NCBI GenBank assembly: GCA_947625585.1
Contig: CANQOZ010000038.1
Span: forward strand, 1-10,115
Direction of reading: 5' to 3'
Origin: an uncultured Eubacteriaceae bacterium
GTDB taxonomy: Bacteria; Bacillota; Clostridia; Eubacteriales; Eubacteriaceae
Length of the DNA stretch: 10,115 nucleotides
Position 1 is the first letter of the stretch; each line of letters opens with the position of its first letter. The translations under genes and the position numbers were made by a program. This document shows positions 1 to 7,139 of this stretch, piece by piece. The notes under the pieces were generated by a model that was given only the letters and a program-made list of their open reading frames with translations, was not told the DNA's origin and ran no database searches.

Positions 1-1
1 A

Positions 2-2083
2 AGTTCTGAAGAAGAAACTACTAATGATAATAACACTAAAAACACGGAATCCGAAGTTGGAGCTACTGTAGGGGGGAAATCGTCAAAATCGGGTAAACCA
101 ATTTCAAAACAAAAGAGTTCTAAATTTACAGATAAAATAAAAAAATCATTAAATGGTGGTAAGAAAAAAACCAAAGGATTACCAAGACGTTATCAAAAAT
201 CGACTTGGCAGCATACATTAGCAATAATTCTTGGTGTAGTTGGATTATTAGCATTAATAGGTGGAGTTGGTGTTTATCTTGTTTATACCGCTAACTTTAC
301 TGATATTTCAGATACTAAATATACACCAAAAGAAAAGACATATATTTATACTTCTGATAATGTTGAGATAGCTGCTCTTTATTCTGAGAATCGAACTTAT
401 GTCTCAATTGACCAGGTTCCACAGGATTTAAGAAACGCTTTAATTGCAACAGAAGACTCCCGTTTTTATAGTCATGATGGAGTTGACTATTTTGGAGTTT
501 TTCGTGCTTTAGTATCTAATATAATTGGAAGGAACTCAACAGGACAAGGTGCTTCTACCTTAACCCAACAGTTAGCTAGATTGATGTACTTACCTGATAT
601 TTCAACAGAATCTACATTTATGGATTCCTTAAACAGGAAGTTCAAAGAAATATCAATCTCATATCAGTTAGAAGATAAATATACTAAAGATCAGATTCTT
701 GAAATGTATTTGAACGAGTATTTTTTCGGTTCTGCTGCTTATGGAATAGAAGCCGCTTCGGAGACTTACTTTGGAAAACAAGTTAATGAATTAAACTTAG
801 CCGAATGTGCTATGTTAGCCGGCTTACCACAGGCTCCAAGTATTTATGCGCCTAATGTTAATTTTGATGCTGCTAAAAATAGACAAAAACAAGTTTTAAA
901 TCGTATGGTAAGTGAAGGTTATATTACAGATCAACAAGCAACTGAAGCTTACAATACGCCTATAAATATTATTCCTTGGTCTGAAAACAACATTAATAAC
1001 CAAATTGCTCCAGGATATCAGGATTACGTTGGACGAGTTATTGATGAATATATAAGGTTAGCAACACCTAATGTAATGAAAGAACGAGGTCTTTCAGAAG
1101 ATGAAGCTGCTTCTTATATTCGTTCAAACGTAGCTTCTGGTGGTTATAAATTCTACACAACTATAAATAGTAACTTCCAGAATATTGCAATAAATACAAT
1201 GGAAGATATGTTAGCTAATTATGGTTATAGTCAGGCTAGAGGTTATACTGGAGCTTTAGTAACTGTAGACCGTGATGGAGCAATTAGATCTTATTATGGT
1301 GGAAATGAAGGATATTCAGATATAGATATGGCTTCTTCGCCTAGACAACCAGGATCTAATATTAAGCCGTTTTATTATGCTTTAGGAATAGAAAATGGAG
1401 CTTTTAGTCCAGGAACCGTTCTAAATGATGCACCAATAAATATTGCTGGATATAGACCGAGAAACTCTGATAATAGTTATATGGGAGCTATTACATTTAC
1501 TCAGTCATTAGTAAATTCGCGTAATACTACTTCAGTCCAAATATTTAATTCTTTAGGAATAACTCCAGCTATTGATTGGATAAAAGGATTTGGATTTGAT
1601 TCTATTACCGATGATGATTACAATTTAGCATCAGCATTGGGTGGTTTAACTTATGGTGTTAAACCATATCAGATGGCAGCTGCTTTTAATACTTTTAATA
1701 ATAATGGTGTTTATAATCAAGCTTACTTCAGTACAAAAATAACAACTTCTGCAGGAGATGTCATTTTAGATAAAGGAAGCATGAACTTAGTTTCAAAACA
1801 GATAATGAGTCCACAAACTGCTTCAACAATGTGGGGAATCATGAATCAAGTTGTAACAGGTGGTACTGGTACTGCAGCTCAATGTGGTATTGCAACAGCT
1901 GGTAAGACGGGAACAACCGATAATAAGGAAAATTTATGGTTTACCGGGATGACATCTGGTATTACAACCTCTGTATGGTTAGGTAACTTGGATTATCATG
2001 TTATAGGTGGTTCATCCGCAATACCTGCTTCCATTTATGGAACCTACTTAAGAGGTTTGATTAATCATGGTTTTGTTAGTTAA
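2..2083 (+). CDS. ponA: Class A penicillin-binding protein (PBP1A type), 5'-truncated
   Basis: Bifunctional peptidoglycan synthase that polymerises glycan strands and cross-links stem peptides at the outer face of the membrane. The frame is open from base 2, so the start lies outside the window; 693 residues are present. In order (partial numbering): a charged, low-complexity cytoplasmic tail (about 1-65), one membrane segment (about 72-96), a glycosyltransferase (GT51) domain with the EDSRFYSHDG motif (catalytic Glu 151) and GQGASTLTQQ, then the penicillin-binding transpeptidase domain with SNIK (nucleophile Ser 452), SRN (506-508) and KTGT (635-638). All catalytic motifs are intact. The protein ends soon after the transpeptidase fold, without the long Asn- or Ser-rich C-terminal tail seen in some Bacillota homologues. 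A TTG at 581 and an ATG at 584 are internal to the glycosyltransferase domain and are not starts. The stop overlaps the nth start by one base (TAATG). The family is certain; the symbol is by analogy with Bacillus. Confidence 0.95.
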   Translation, partial: SSEEETTNDNNTKNTESEVGATVGGKSSKSGKPISKQKSSKFTDKIKKSLNGGKKKTKGLPRRYQKSTWQHTLAIILGVVGLLALIGGVGVYLVYTANFTDISDTKYTPKEKTYIYTSDNVEIAALYSENRTYVSIDQVPQDLRNALIATEDSRFYSHDGVDYFGVFRALVSNIIGRNSTGQGASTLTQQLARLMYLPDISTESTFMDSLNRKFKEISISYQLEDKYTKDQILEMYLNEYFFGSAAYGIEAASETYFGKQVNELNLAECAMLAGLPQAPSIYAPNVNFDAAKNRQKQVLNRMVSEGYITDQQATEAYNTPINIIPWSENNINNQIAPGYQDYVGRVIDEYIRLATPNVMKERGLSEDEAASYIRSNVASGGYKFYTTINSNFQNIAINTMEDMLANYGYSQARGYTGALVTVDRDGAIRSYYGGNEGYSDIDMASSPRQPGSNIKPFYYALGIENGAFSPGTVLNDAPINIAGYRPRNSDNSYMGAITFTQSLVNSRNTTSVQIFNSLGITPAIDWIKGFGFDSITDDDYNLASALGGLTYGVKPYQMAAAFNTFNNNGVYNQAYFSTKITTSAGDVILDKGSMNLVSKQIMSPQTASTMWGIMNQVVTGGTGTAAQCGIATAGKTGTTDNKENLWFTGMTSGITTSVWLGNLDYHVIGGSSAIPASIYGTYLRGLINHGFVS

Positions 2084-2739
2084 TGGAACAAGAAATTACT
2101 TTTAAACAAAAAGCTTTAGATTCTTTAAGGGAAAAATATAAAGACCGAGAAAATAAAAGTCTACTTAAGTTTAGTAATCCATTTGAATGCTTAGTAGCTG
2201 TTATTCTTTCAGCTCAGTGTACAGATCAAAGAGTTAATATTGTAACTGAGGAATTATTTAAGGAACATAATTCTCCAGAAAAAATGTTGGAATTATCTTT
2301 TGATGAATTAAAGGAATATATTAATAGTTGTGGATTAGCTAATAATAAAGCAAAAAATATTTTAGCTGCCTCACAAAAATTAGTTAATGAATTTAATTCT
2401 GAAGTTCCTAGATCAAAAAAGGAAATCATGACATTGCCTGGAGTTGGTTCCAAAACAGCTAATGTAGTGTTAGCAAATGCTTACGATATACCTGGATTAG
2501 GTGTTGATACTCATGTTAAACGAGTTTCAAATCGTATTGGTCTTGCCTCAGGAAAGACTCCAAATAAAATAGAAGCTGAACTCTGTCAGCTAATTCCAGA
2601 AGAGAATTGGAATAAAGCTCATCATTGGTTAATATGGCATGGAAGGGAAACTTGTAGTTCAAGAAAACCAAAATGTGATAAATGCGAAATCAATGAATTT
2701 TGTCAATATTATTTAGAAAATATGCGGGATATGTCGTAA
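2083..2739 (+). CDS. nth: Endonuclease III (DNA glycosylase / AP lyase)
   Basis: Base-excision repair enzyme that removes oxidised pyrimidines and cleaves the strand at abasic sites. At 218 residues it is close to the E. coli length. Visible landmarks are the helix-hairpin-helix LPGVGSKTAN (118-127) with the catalytic Lys 124, the catalytic Asp 142 in GVDTHVKR, and the C-terminal iron-sulfur ligands Cys 191, 198, 201 and 207 with the canonical C-x6-C-x2-C-x5-C spacing. All key residues are present, so the enzyme should be active. The ATG overlaps the upstream PBP stop (TAATG) and no good Shine-Dalgarno lies just before it, so translation is probably coupled to the PBP gene. An nth gene beside a class A PBP gene is a common Bacillota neighbourhood. 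The last codons form the left arm of the downstream terminator. Confidence 0.97.
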   Translation: MEQEITFKQKALDSLREKYKDRENKSLLKFSNPFECLVAVILSAQCTDQRVNIVTEELFKEHNSPEKMLELSFDELKEYINSCGLANNKAKNILAASQKLVNEFNSEVPRSKKEIMTLPGVGSKTANVVLANAYDIPGLGVDTHVKRVSNRIGLASGKTPNKIEAELCQLIPEENWNKAHHWLIWHGRETCSSRKPKCDKCEINEFCQYYLENMRDMS

Positions 2740-2756
2740 GCATATCCTGTTTTTTT
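2725..2756 (+). terminator. Intrinsic terminator of the PBP-nth unit
   Basis: A perfect 7-bp stem GGATATG (2727-2733) / CATATCC (2741-2747) with a 7-base loop can be extended outward by a G-U and a C-G pair (2725-2726 with 2748-2749). It is followed by seven T residues (2750-2756). The nth stop codon (2737-2739) sits in the loop, so the terminator overlaps the coding end. It separates the PBP-nth unit from the trigger-factor operon. Confidence 0.85.
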
Positions 2757-2783
2757 AACTAATGACATTCCATTTGTTATAAT
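2755..2783 (+). promoter_or_regulatory. Sigma-A-type promoter with extended -10 for the tig-clpP-clpX unit
   Basis: A perfect TATAAT at 2778-2783 is preceded by TG plus one base (2775-2777), an extended -10. Seventeen bases upstream is a weak -35, TTAACT (2755-2760, 4 of 6 matches to TTGACA), which overlaps the T-run of the preceding terminator. The start point would fall near 2790, leaving a leader of under 20 bases. No CIRCE inverted repeat and no CtsR-type GGTCAAA heptads are visible around it. The motif and its position between a terminator and a gene start support the call. Confidence 0.8.
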
Positions 2784-2806
2784 TGTAGTGTTTTGAGAAA
2801 AATATT

Positions 2807-4045
2807 ATGAAAATTAAAAATAAAAATGAATTAAAAGGGATAAGTGAAGTTACAGTAAGTATCCCAGATGAATTATTAGAAAAATATAAAAATAGACAGG
2901 CTTTAGGTTTTAATAACACTTTATTACAATTATTTGGTCTTCCACTTAATAAGTTTAATAAAGAAATTATTGATGTAGATTTAAAAAGTTTTGCAATATC
3001 TCAAATTGGTCCAAGAGTTAAAGAATTCTTAACAGAGGAATTACTAGATGATTCTGATGATTTTGCTTTTATTAGTAATTTTATAACTCCAACTAATGAT
3101 GATGAAAATGATATTCAAGTAATGGTCTATTCAAAACCAACAGTTACTTATAATTATAAGGATTTAGAAAAACCGGAACCTTTTCAAGGTTTATATGATG
3201 ATGAAAAGGAAATTCTAATTGAGAAGGAACTAAAAGAATTACAAAAGAATAATGCTCGATTAACTCCGCTAGATAGATCTTTTGAAGAAGGTGATGTCAT
3301 CTCAATTATAACAGCCTTTGAAGATGAATCTATCGAAGATATGAAAAGTCAAATAATTTTTCCCGAACAATTAGATAAATATCCAACCTTAAAAGAGAAT
3401 CTAATTGGAAAATCAGCTGAAGACGTTTTTAGTTTTAAACCTTCTGACTCTTCTAGTGAAGTTACTATTAAAGTTGTTCAGGTATATGAAGCAGATATGG
3501 ATGATTTAGATGATGAATTTGCATCAGAAGTATCTGAATTTGATACACTTGATGAATTAAAAAATTTCATAGTTGAAACAGAAGAAAATAAGCTTAAAGA
3601 TCAACATGAAACAGAAATAAAGAACGATGTACTCTTACAATTTATCAACAGTATTGAAATAGCTGATGTAGATGATAGTTTGATTGAATTTGTTCAAAAT
3701 CCTGACATTATAGATGAAACCAATGTAGGCTTATTTATGGAAGGTTTTATTAACAAAAAGCCAACAAATAAGTCACTTACTGAATACTATGATCATCTTT
3801 TAAACTATATTTACGATTTAATTCTAAAAGAAGAAAACATTGAAACTGATGAGATTATTAATACGATAATCAAGAATTGGGATTCTGGTGATTTTGATGA
3901 TGAATATAAGAAAAAATTAGAAGTTTTAAAAAATTATTCAACAAATCTTTCTCAAGAAGAAATAAATCAAAATATATCAGAAATAATTAAAGCAAATAAA
4001 GTAAAAGATGTTATTTATAAGTATTCCTTAGACAGCGAAAATTAA
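2807..4045 (+). CDS. Divergent trigger-factor-like chaperone lacking the ribosome-docking signature
   Basis: A 412-residue member of the trigger factor family. The best evidence is the join between the PPIase-like domain and the C-terminal arm: VKVVQVYEADMDDLDDEF-like residues 222-238, then a TLDELK segment (247-252), which matches the pattern preceding the substrate-binding arm in Tig proteins. A reduced FKBP-like region spans about 158-227 (EEGDV at 160-164, LIGK at 199-202). The N-terminal domain (about 10-108) has a VTVSIP strand like Tig, but where GFRKGKxP is expected it reads LGFNNTLLQLFGLP (33-46), with no basic residues. The protein is visibly acidic (for example DDSDD at 81-85). No signal peptide or membrane segment is seen. 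The start is ATG 2807, with a weak GAGAAA six bases upstream, just after the promoter. It is first in an operon with a canonical-loop trigger factor, clpP and clpX. The family is fairly sure; the function is open: a ribosome-free chaperone, or a partner of the next protein. Confidence 0.8.
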   Translation: MKIKNKNELKGISEVTVSIPDELLEKYKNRQALGFNNTLLQLFGLPLNKFNKEIIDVDLKSFAISQIGPRVKEFLTEELLDDSDDFAFISNFITPTNDDENDIQVMVYSKPTVTYNYKDLEKPEPFQGLYDDEKEILIEKELKELQKNNARLTPLDRSFEEGDVISIITAFEDESIEDMKSQIIFPEQLDKYPTLKENLIGKSAEDVFSFKPSDSSSEVTIKVVQVYEADMDDLDDEFASEVSEFDTLDELKNFIVETEENKLKDQHETEIKNDVLLQFINSIEIADVDDSLIEFVQNPDIIDETNVGLFMEGFINKKPTNKSLTEYYDHLLNYIYDLILKEENIETDEIINTIIKNWDSGDFDDEYKKKLEVLKNYSTNLSQEEINQNISEIIKANKVKDVIYKYSLDSEN

Positions 4046-5278
4046 ATGAAAGAAAATATAAATAAAGAAAAAAACGGAACAACCAATATTATCTTTGAAT
4101 ATACTCCTGAAGAAGTTAACGATATTCGAAGAAATGCTTTTAATGATATTAGAAAAAATTTAAGAATAGATGGGTTTAGAAAAGGAAAGATTTCTTTTAA
4201 GATGGCCCAAAAGTTATTTGGAAAAGGATTCTTAGATAATGAAATAATTGATTCAAGTGTGAATAAAGACTTCAGTAAATTATTAGATGAAAAAGATATT
4301 ATTCCATTAAGCCAACCTAATATTAAATCATTTGATTATACGGGTGATGATGGCTTGAAAGTTAATATTGAATTTGCATCGGCTCCTGATTTTGAAATTC
4401 CTCAAGAACGATCAGAATCAGTTATTGAAAATTTAAATGATCTTTCAAAAGAAGCAATTTCAGAAGATTTAGAAGATGAAAATATTTTCACCTTATTTAA
4501 TTATCTAGTTAAAACTCCTGTAGATAGAGAAATCCAGGAAAATGACTTAGTTGAATTAGAGGTTCTTGATACAAACTCTAGAAAAGCAATTCCAAAAGAA
4601 ATTGGAATTATTATTGGAAAAGACAATCTCTATTTTGAACCTGAGTTAACTAAAAAATTAATAGGAAAAAATAAGGGCAAACTAGCTAGAATAAAAGATG
4701 GTAATTTATTTTATGATTTTAAAATAAAAGATATCTATGAATACGAATTACCAGAAATTACGGAAGAATTTGTTAAAGAAAATTTTGATTTTGATAGTGT
4801 AGATGACTTTAAAAAATACATAAATGAAGTTAACAGTTCATCTAAATTAATTAGACTAACTAATCAAAATGGAAACGAACTTTTAAAAGATGTTTTAGAT
4901 AATACTGAATTAGAAGTTTCCCCATTATATATAGAACGGTTGAAAGAAGATTATAAGGATTATCTTGATGAACTTCCAAAATTAGACTCTACATTTTCAC
5001 CTGATGCTTCAATAGATGAAAATCTAAAAACGTTGGCTAAGGAACAATTTATTTTAAATAACATTATTGATACTTATAACGTTGATATGGAAAATAAATT
5101 TACTCAATACAGTCTATTTAATATAGGTACTCAATATGAAGATTATGTTACTCAAAAAAAAGTTAATAAATTGGTAGATCTATTATTTTTCATGAGTCTA
5201 CAAGAGCTGGAAGTTGGAAATGTTCTTAACTATTTAAATATTATGAATGATTTAATGAAGAAGGAGCCTAATGCCTAA
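4046..5278 (+). CDS. tig: Trigger factor, ribosome-associated chaperone
   Basis: A chaperone that binds the large ribosomal subunit at the tunnel exit (protein L23) and shelters nascent chains. It has 410 residues, near the usual 420-450. The N-terminal domain carries DGFRKGK at 42-48; Phe 44, Arg 45 and Lys 46 fall at the same numbers as the E. coli docking loop. The proline that normally follows (GFRKGKxP) is Ser 50 here. The PPIase-like domain (about 160-230) is short and diverged, with only REIQENDLVELEV and LIGK (205-208) recognisable. The join to the C-terminal arm, YEYELPEITEEF (231-242), is typical. The ATG directly abuts the TAA of the preceding trigger-factor-like gene and there is no Shine-Dalgarno before it, which points to translational coupling. 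Its own 3' end contains the clpP ribosome-binding site. It is the better candidate of the two for canonical Tig function. Confidence 0.88.
   Translation: MKENINKEKNGTTNIIFEYTPEEVNDIRRNAFNDIRKNLRIDGFRKGKISFKMAQKLFGKGFLDNEIIDSSVNKDFSKLLDEKDIIPLSQPNIKSFDYTGDDGLKVNIEFASAPDFEIPQERSESVIENLNDLSKEAISEDLEDENIFTLFNYLVKTPVDREIQENDLVELEVLDTNSRKAIPKEIGIIIGKDNLYFEPELTKKLIGKNKGKLARIKDGNLFYDFKIKDIYEYELPEITEEFVKENFDFDSVDDFKKYINEVNSSSKLIRLTNQNGNELLKDVLDNTELEVSPLYIERLKEDYKDYLDELPKLDSTFSPDASIDENLKTLAKEQFILNNIIDTYNVDMENKFTQYSLFNIGTQYEDYVTQKKVNKLVDLLFFMSLQELEVGNVLNYLNIMNDLMKKEPNA
5261..5266 (+). promoter_or_regulatory. Ribosome binding site of clpP inside tig
   Basis: AAGGAG lies four bases before the clpP ATG at 5271, within the last codons of tig. 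It supports that start and is the strongest Shine-Dalgarno in the operon, so clpP may be initiated independently as well as by re-initiation across the eight-base overlap. Confidence 0.75.
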
Positions 5279-5867
5279 ATCTGTAATTATTCCAACAGTT
5301 ATTGAAAATGACGGAGTAGTAGAAAGAGCATCGGATATTTATTCACGATTACTCAAAGAAAGAGTTGTTTTTGTTGACGGTGAAATAACAGATCAATTAG
5401 CTAGCTCAGTAATAGCTCAACTATTATTATTAGAAGCGATGGATGCTGATAAAGAAATATCTATGTATATTAATTCACCGGGTGGATCAGTTTCAGCTGG
5501 ATTAGCCATTTATGATACGATGAATTATATTCAAAATGATATTTCTACAATTTGTGTTGGCTTAGCAGCTTCAATGGGTAGTTTTTTGTTAGCAGCTGGT
5601 ACTAAAGGTAAACGTGTAGCCTTACCAAATAGTACAATTATGATTCATCAACCACTGTCAGGAATCGAGGGACAACAGACAGATATTCAAATTCATGCAA
5701 ATCATCTTAAACAGACTAGAGAACAACTTAATAGATTACTCTCTGAAATGACGGGTCAGACAAAAAATAAAATTGCTAGAGACACTGAAAGAGATAAATA
5801 CTTGACAGCCCAGGAAGCTAAAGATTATGGACTCATTGATGAGGTTAGAAAAAATCGATTAGAATAA
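5271..5867 (+). CDS. clpP: ATP-dependent Clp protease, proteolytic subunit
   Basis: Serine protease that forms a barrel of two heptameric rings in the cytoplasm and degrades proteins fed in by ClpX or other Clp ATPases. It has 198 residues, the normal length. The catalytic triad is visible: Ser 101 in GLAASMGS, His 126 in MIHQP and Asp 175 in RDTERDKYL. NSPGGSVSAG (68-77) is the conserved substrate-binding and oxyanion region. The short N-terminal segment before VIENDG fits the axial-loop and propeptide region of the family. The ATG at 5271 has AAGGAG just upstream, and the gene overlaps tig by eight bases. Co-location with clpX means ClpXP is made from one transcript. Nothing unusual in the protein itself. 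Confidence 0.98.
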   Translation: MPKSVIIPTVIENDGVVERASDIYSRLLKERVVFVDGEITDQLASSVIAQLLLLEAMDADKEISMYINSPGGSVSAGLAIYDTMNYIQNDISTICVGLAASMGSFLLAAGTKGKRVALPNSTIMIHQPLSGIEGQQTDIQIHANHLKQTREQLNRLLSEMTGQTKNKIARDTERDKYLTAQEAKDYGLIDEVRKNRLE

Positions 5868-5873
5868 GGTGAT
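5867..5873 (+). promoter_or_regulatory. Ribosome binding site that decides the clpX start
   Basis: AGGTGAT matches the 3' half of the full Shine-Dalgarno consensus (AAGGAGGTGAT) and begins on the last base of the clpP stop. It is placed to serve ATG 5875. The in-frame GTG at 5869 lies inside this site and has no ribosome-binding site of its own, so it is unlikely to be the start. Confidence 0.7.
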
Positions 5874-5874
5874 A

Positions 5875-7137
5875 ATGAGCCAGAATAAAGATAACGATAA
5901 AGATATTAAAGAAAAAGAAGAAGAGGTTTGTTCCTTTTGTGGGAAAAAGAAGTCTCAAGTTAAGAAGATTTTTAAAGGAAAAAAATCCGATTTATTCATT
6001 TGTAATGAATGTGTTGATGCGTGTAAGTTTTTAATGCAGGAATCTATTACCAATAAATTAAAATTGAGAAGACTAAAACCAAAAGATATTAAGAAAATTT
6101 TAGATGAATATGTAATAGACCAAGATGATGCTAAAAAAGCTCTTGCTGTGGCTGTCTACAATCATTATTTACGTTTAGACTCAAAGAAAGGGAATGTTCA
6201 AGTCCCAGAGTATGAAGATGTTGAAGTCCAAAAGAGTAATATAATGCTTATTGGTCCTACTGGTTCTGGTAAGACTTTACTTGCTCAAACATTAGCAGAA
6301 ATACTTGATGTTCCATTCGCTATAGCTGATGCTACTTCTTTAACGGAAGCTGGTTATGTTGGAGAAGATGTTGAAAACATATTATTGAAATTAATTCAAA
6401 ATGCTAATATGAACATCAAGAAAGCTGAAAGCGGTATTATTTATATAGATGAAATTGATAAAATTGCCAGAAAAAGTGAAAATGTATCAATTACTAGAGA
6501 TGTTAGTGGAGAAGGGGTTCAACAGTCTTTATTAAAGATAATTGAAGGTACAACTGCGAATGTTCCACCAGGAGGTGGTAGAAAACATCCACAACAACAG
6601 TTTTTAGAAGTTGATACATCAGATATTCTTTTTATCTTAGGTGGTGCTTTTGATGGTTTAGAAAAAATTGTTGAAAATAGAACTCAAAGCTCATCTATTG
6701 GTTTTAATGCACCAATCAAGAAGAAAGAGGACAAGAATCTCAAGCAGTTACTAGATAATGTTGAGCCACAAGATCTACAAAAATATGGTTTAATTCCTGA
6801 GTTGATTGGACGAATTCCAATCCGGACCACTCTCTCTGAATTAAATAAGGATGCTTTGATTCGAATTTTAACTGAACCTAAAAATGCTATAACAAAGCAA
6901 TACAAAAAGATGTTAAAACAAGAAGGAATCGATCTTGAATTTACAGATGACTCATTAGAAGCAATTGCTGACAAAGCTATAAAAAATGAAACTGGTGCAA
7001 GAGGTCTTAGAACTATTATGGAAAAATTTATGACTGACATAATGTTCGAAGTTCCTTCAATTGATAATATAAAGAAAATTACTGTAAATAAAGAAGTGGT
7101 TAATGATAACACTGAACCACTTTATGAATACAATTAA
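5875..7137 (+). CDS. clpX: ATP-dependent Clp protease, ATP-binding subunit ClpX
   Basis: Hexameric AAA+ unfoldase that recognises substrates, including ssrA-tagged proteins in studied species, and threads them into ClpP. It has 420 residues from the ATG at 5875, standard length; a GTG two codons earlier sits inside the ribosome-binding site. The N-terminal zinc-binding domain has Cys 19, 22, 43 and 46. Walker A is GPTGSGKT (127-134) and Walker B ends in IDEID (Asp 192, Glu 193). The pore loop GYVGEDVEN, the RKH pore-2 motif (in GGGRKHPQQQ), the ClpP-docking loop IGF (275-277), the arginine-finger region LIPELIGRIP and the sensor-2 GARGLR are all present. The IGF loop shows that it should dock on the ClpP encoded just upstream. 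A strong terminator follows three bases after the stop. Confidence 0.98.
   Translation: MSQNKDNDKDIKEKEEEVCSFCGKKKSQVKKIFKGKKSDLFICNECVDACKFLMQESITNKLKLRRLKPKDIKKILDEYVIDQDDAKKALAVAVYNHYLRLDSKKGNVQVPEYEDVEVQKSNIMLIGPTGSGKTLLAQTLAEILDVPFAIADATSLTEAGYVGEDVENILLKLIQNANMNIKKAESGIIYIDEIDKIARKSENVSITRDVSGEGVQQSLLKIIEGTTANVPPGGGRKHPQQQFLEVDTSDILFILGGAFDGLEKIVENRTQSSSIGFNAPIKKKEDKNLKQLLDNVEPQDLQKYGLIPELIGRIPIRTTLSELNKDALIRILTEPKNAITKQYKKMLKQEGIDLEFTDDSLEAIADKAIKNETGARGLRTIMEKFMTDIMFEVPSIDNIKKITVNKEVVNDNTEPLYEYN
7106..7134 (+). promoter_or_regulatory. Possible promoter for lon-engB inside the 3' end of clpX
   Basis: TACAAT at 7129-7134 (5 of 6 matches to TATAAT) lies 17 bases after ATAACA at 7106-7111 (4 of 6 matches to TTGACA). 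The predicted start near 7141 would place the hairpin at 7140-7175 almost exactly at the 5' end of a lon transcript. In DNA this AT-rich such matches arise by chance, so this is only a candidate, raised because the terminator before lon calls for some source of lon transcripts. Confidence 0.25.
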
Positions 7138-7139
7138 AC

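Noticed and set aside
581..586. TTG/ATG as the start of the PBP gene
   Set aside because: The frame is open back to base 2 and encodes the membrane anchor and the first glycosyltransferase motifs, so these codons are internal.
2226..2453. 75-codon minus-strand reading frame
   Set aside because: It lies wholly inside nth, whose catalytic and helix-hairpin-helix motifs are read on the plus strand; the translation has no recognisable domain.
2807..5278. One trigger factor gene split by a frameshift into two pieces
   Set aside because: Each frame encodes a full-length protein with its own N-terminal domain, PPIase-like region and C-terminal arm; they are parallel copies, not halves.
5869..5871. 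GTG as the clpX start
   Set aside because: It is part of the AGGTGAT ribosome-binding site serving the ATG at 5875 and has no site of its own.
6684..7112. 142-codon minus-strand reading frame
   Set aside because: It is antisense to the C-terminal part of clpX, including the IGF loop and sensor-2 region. Its hydrophobic look is the expected reverse complement of Lys/Asp/Glu-rich codons.
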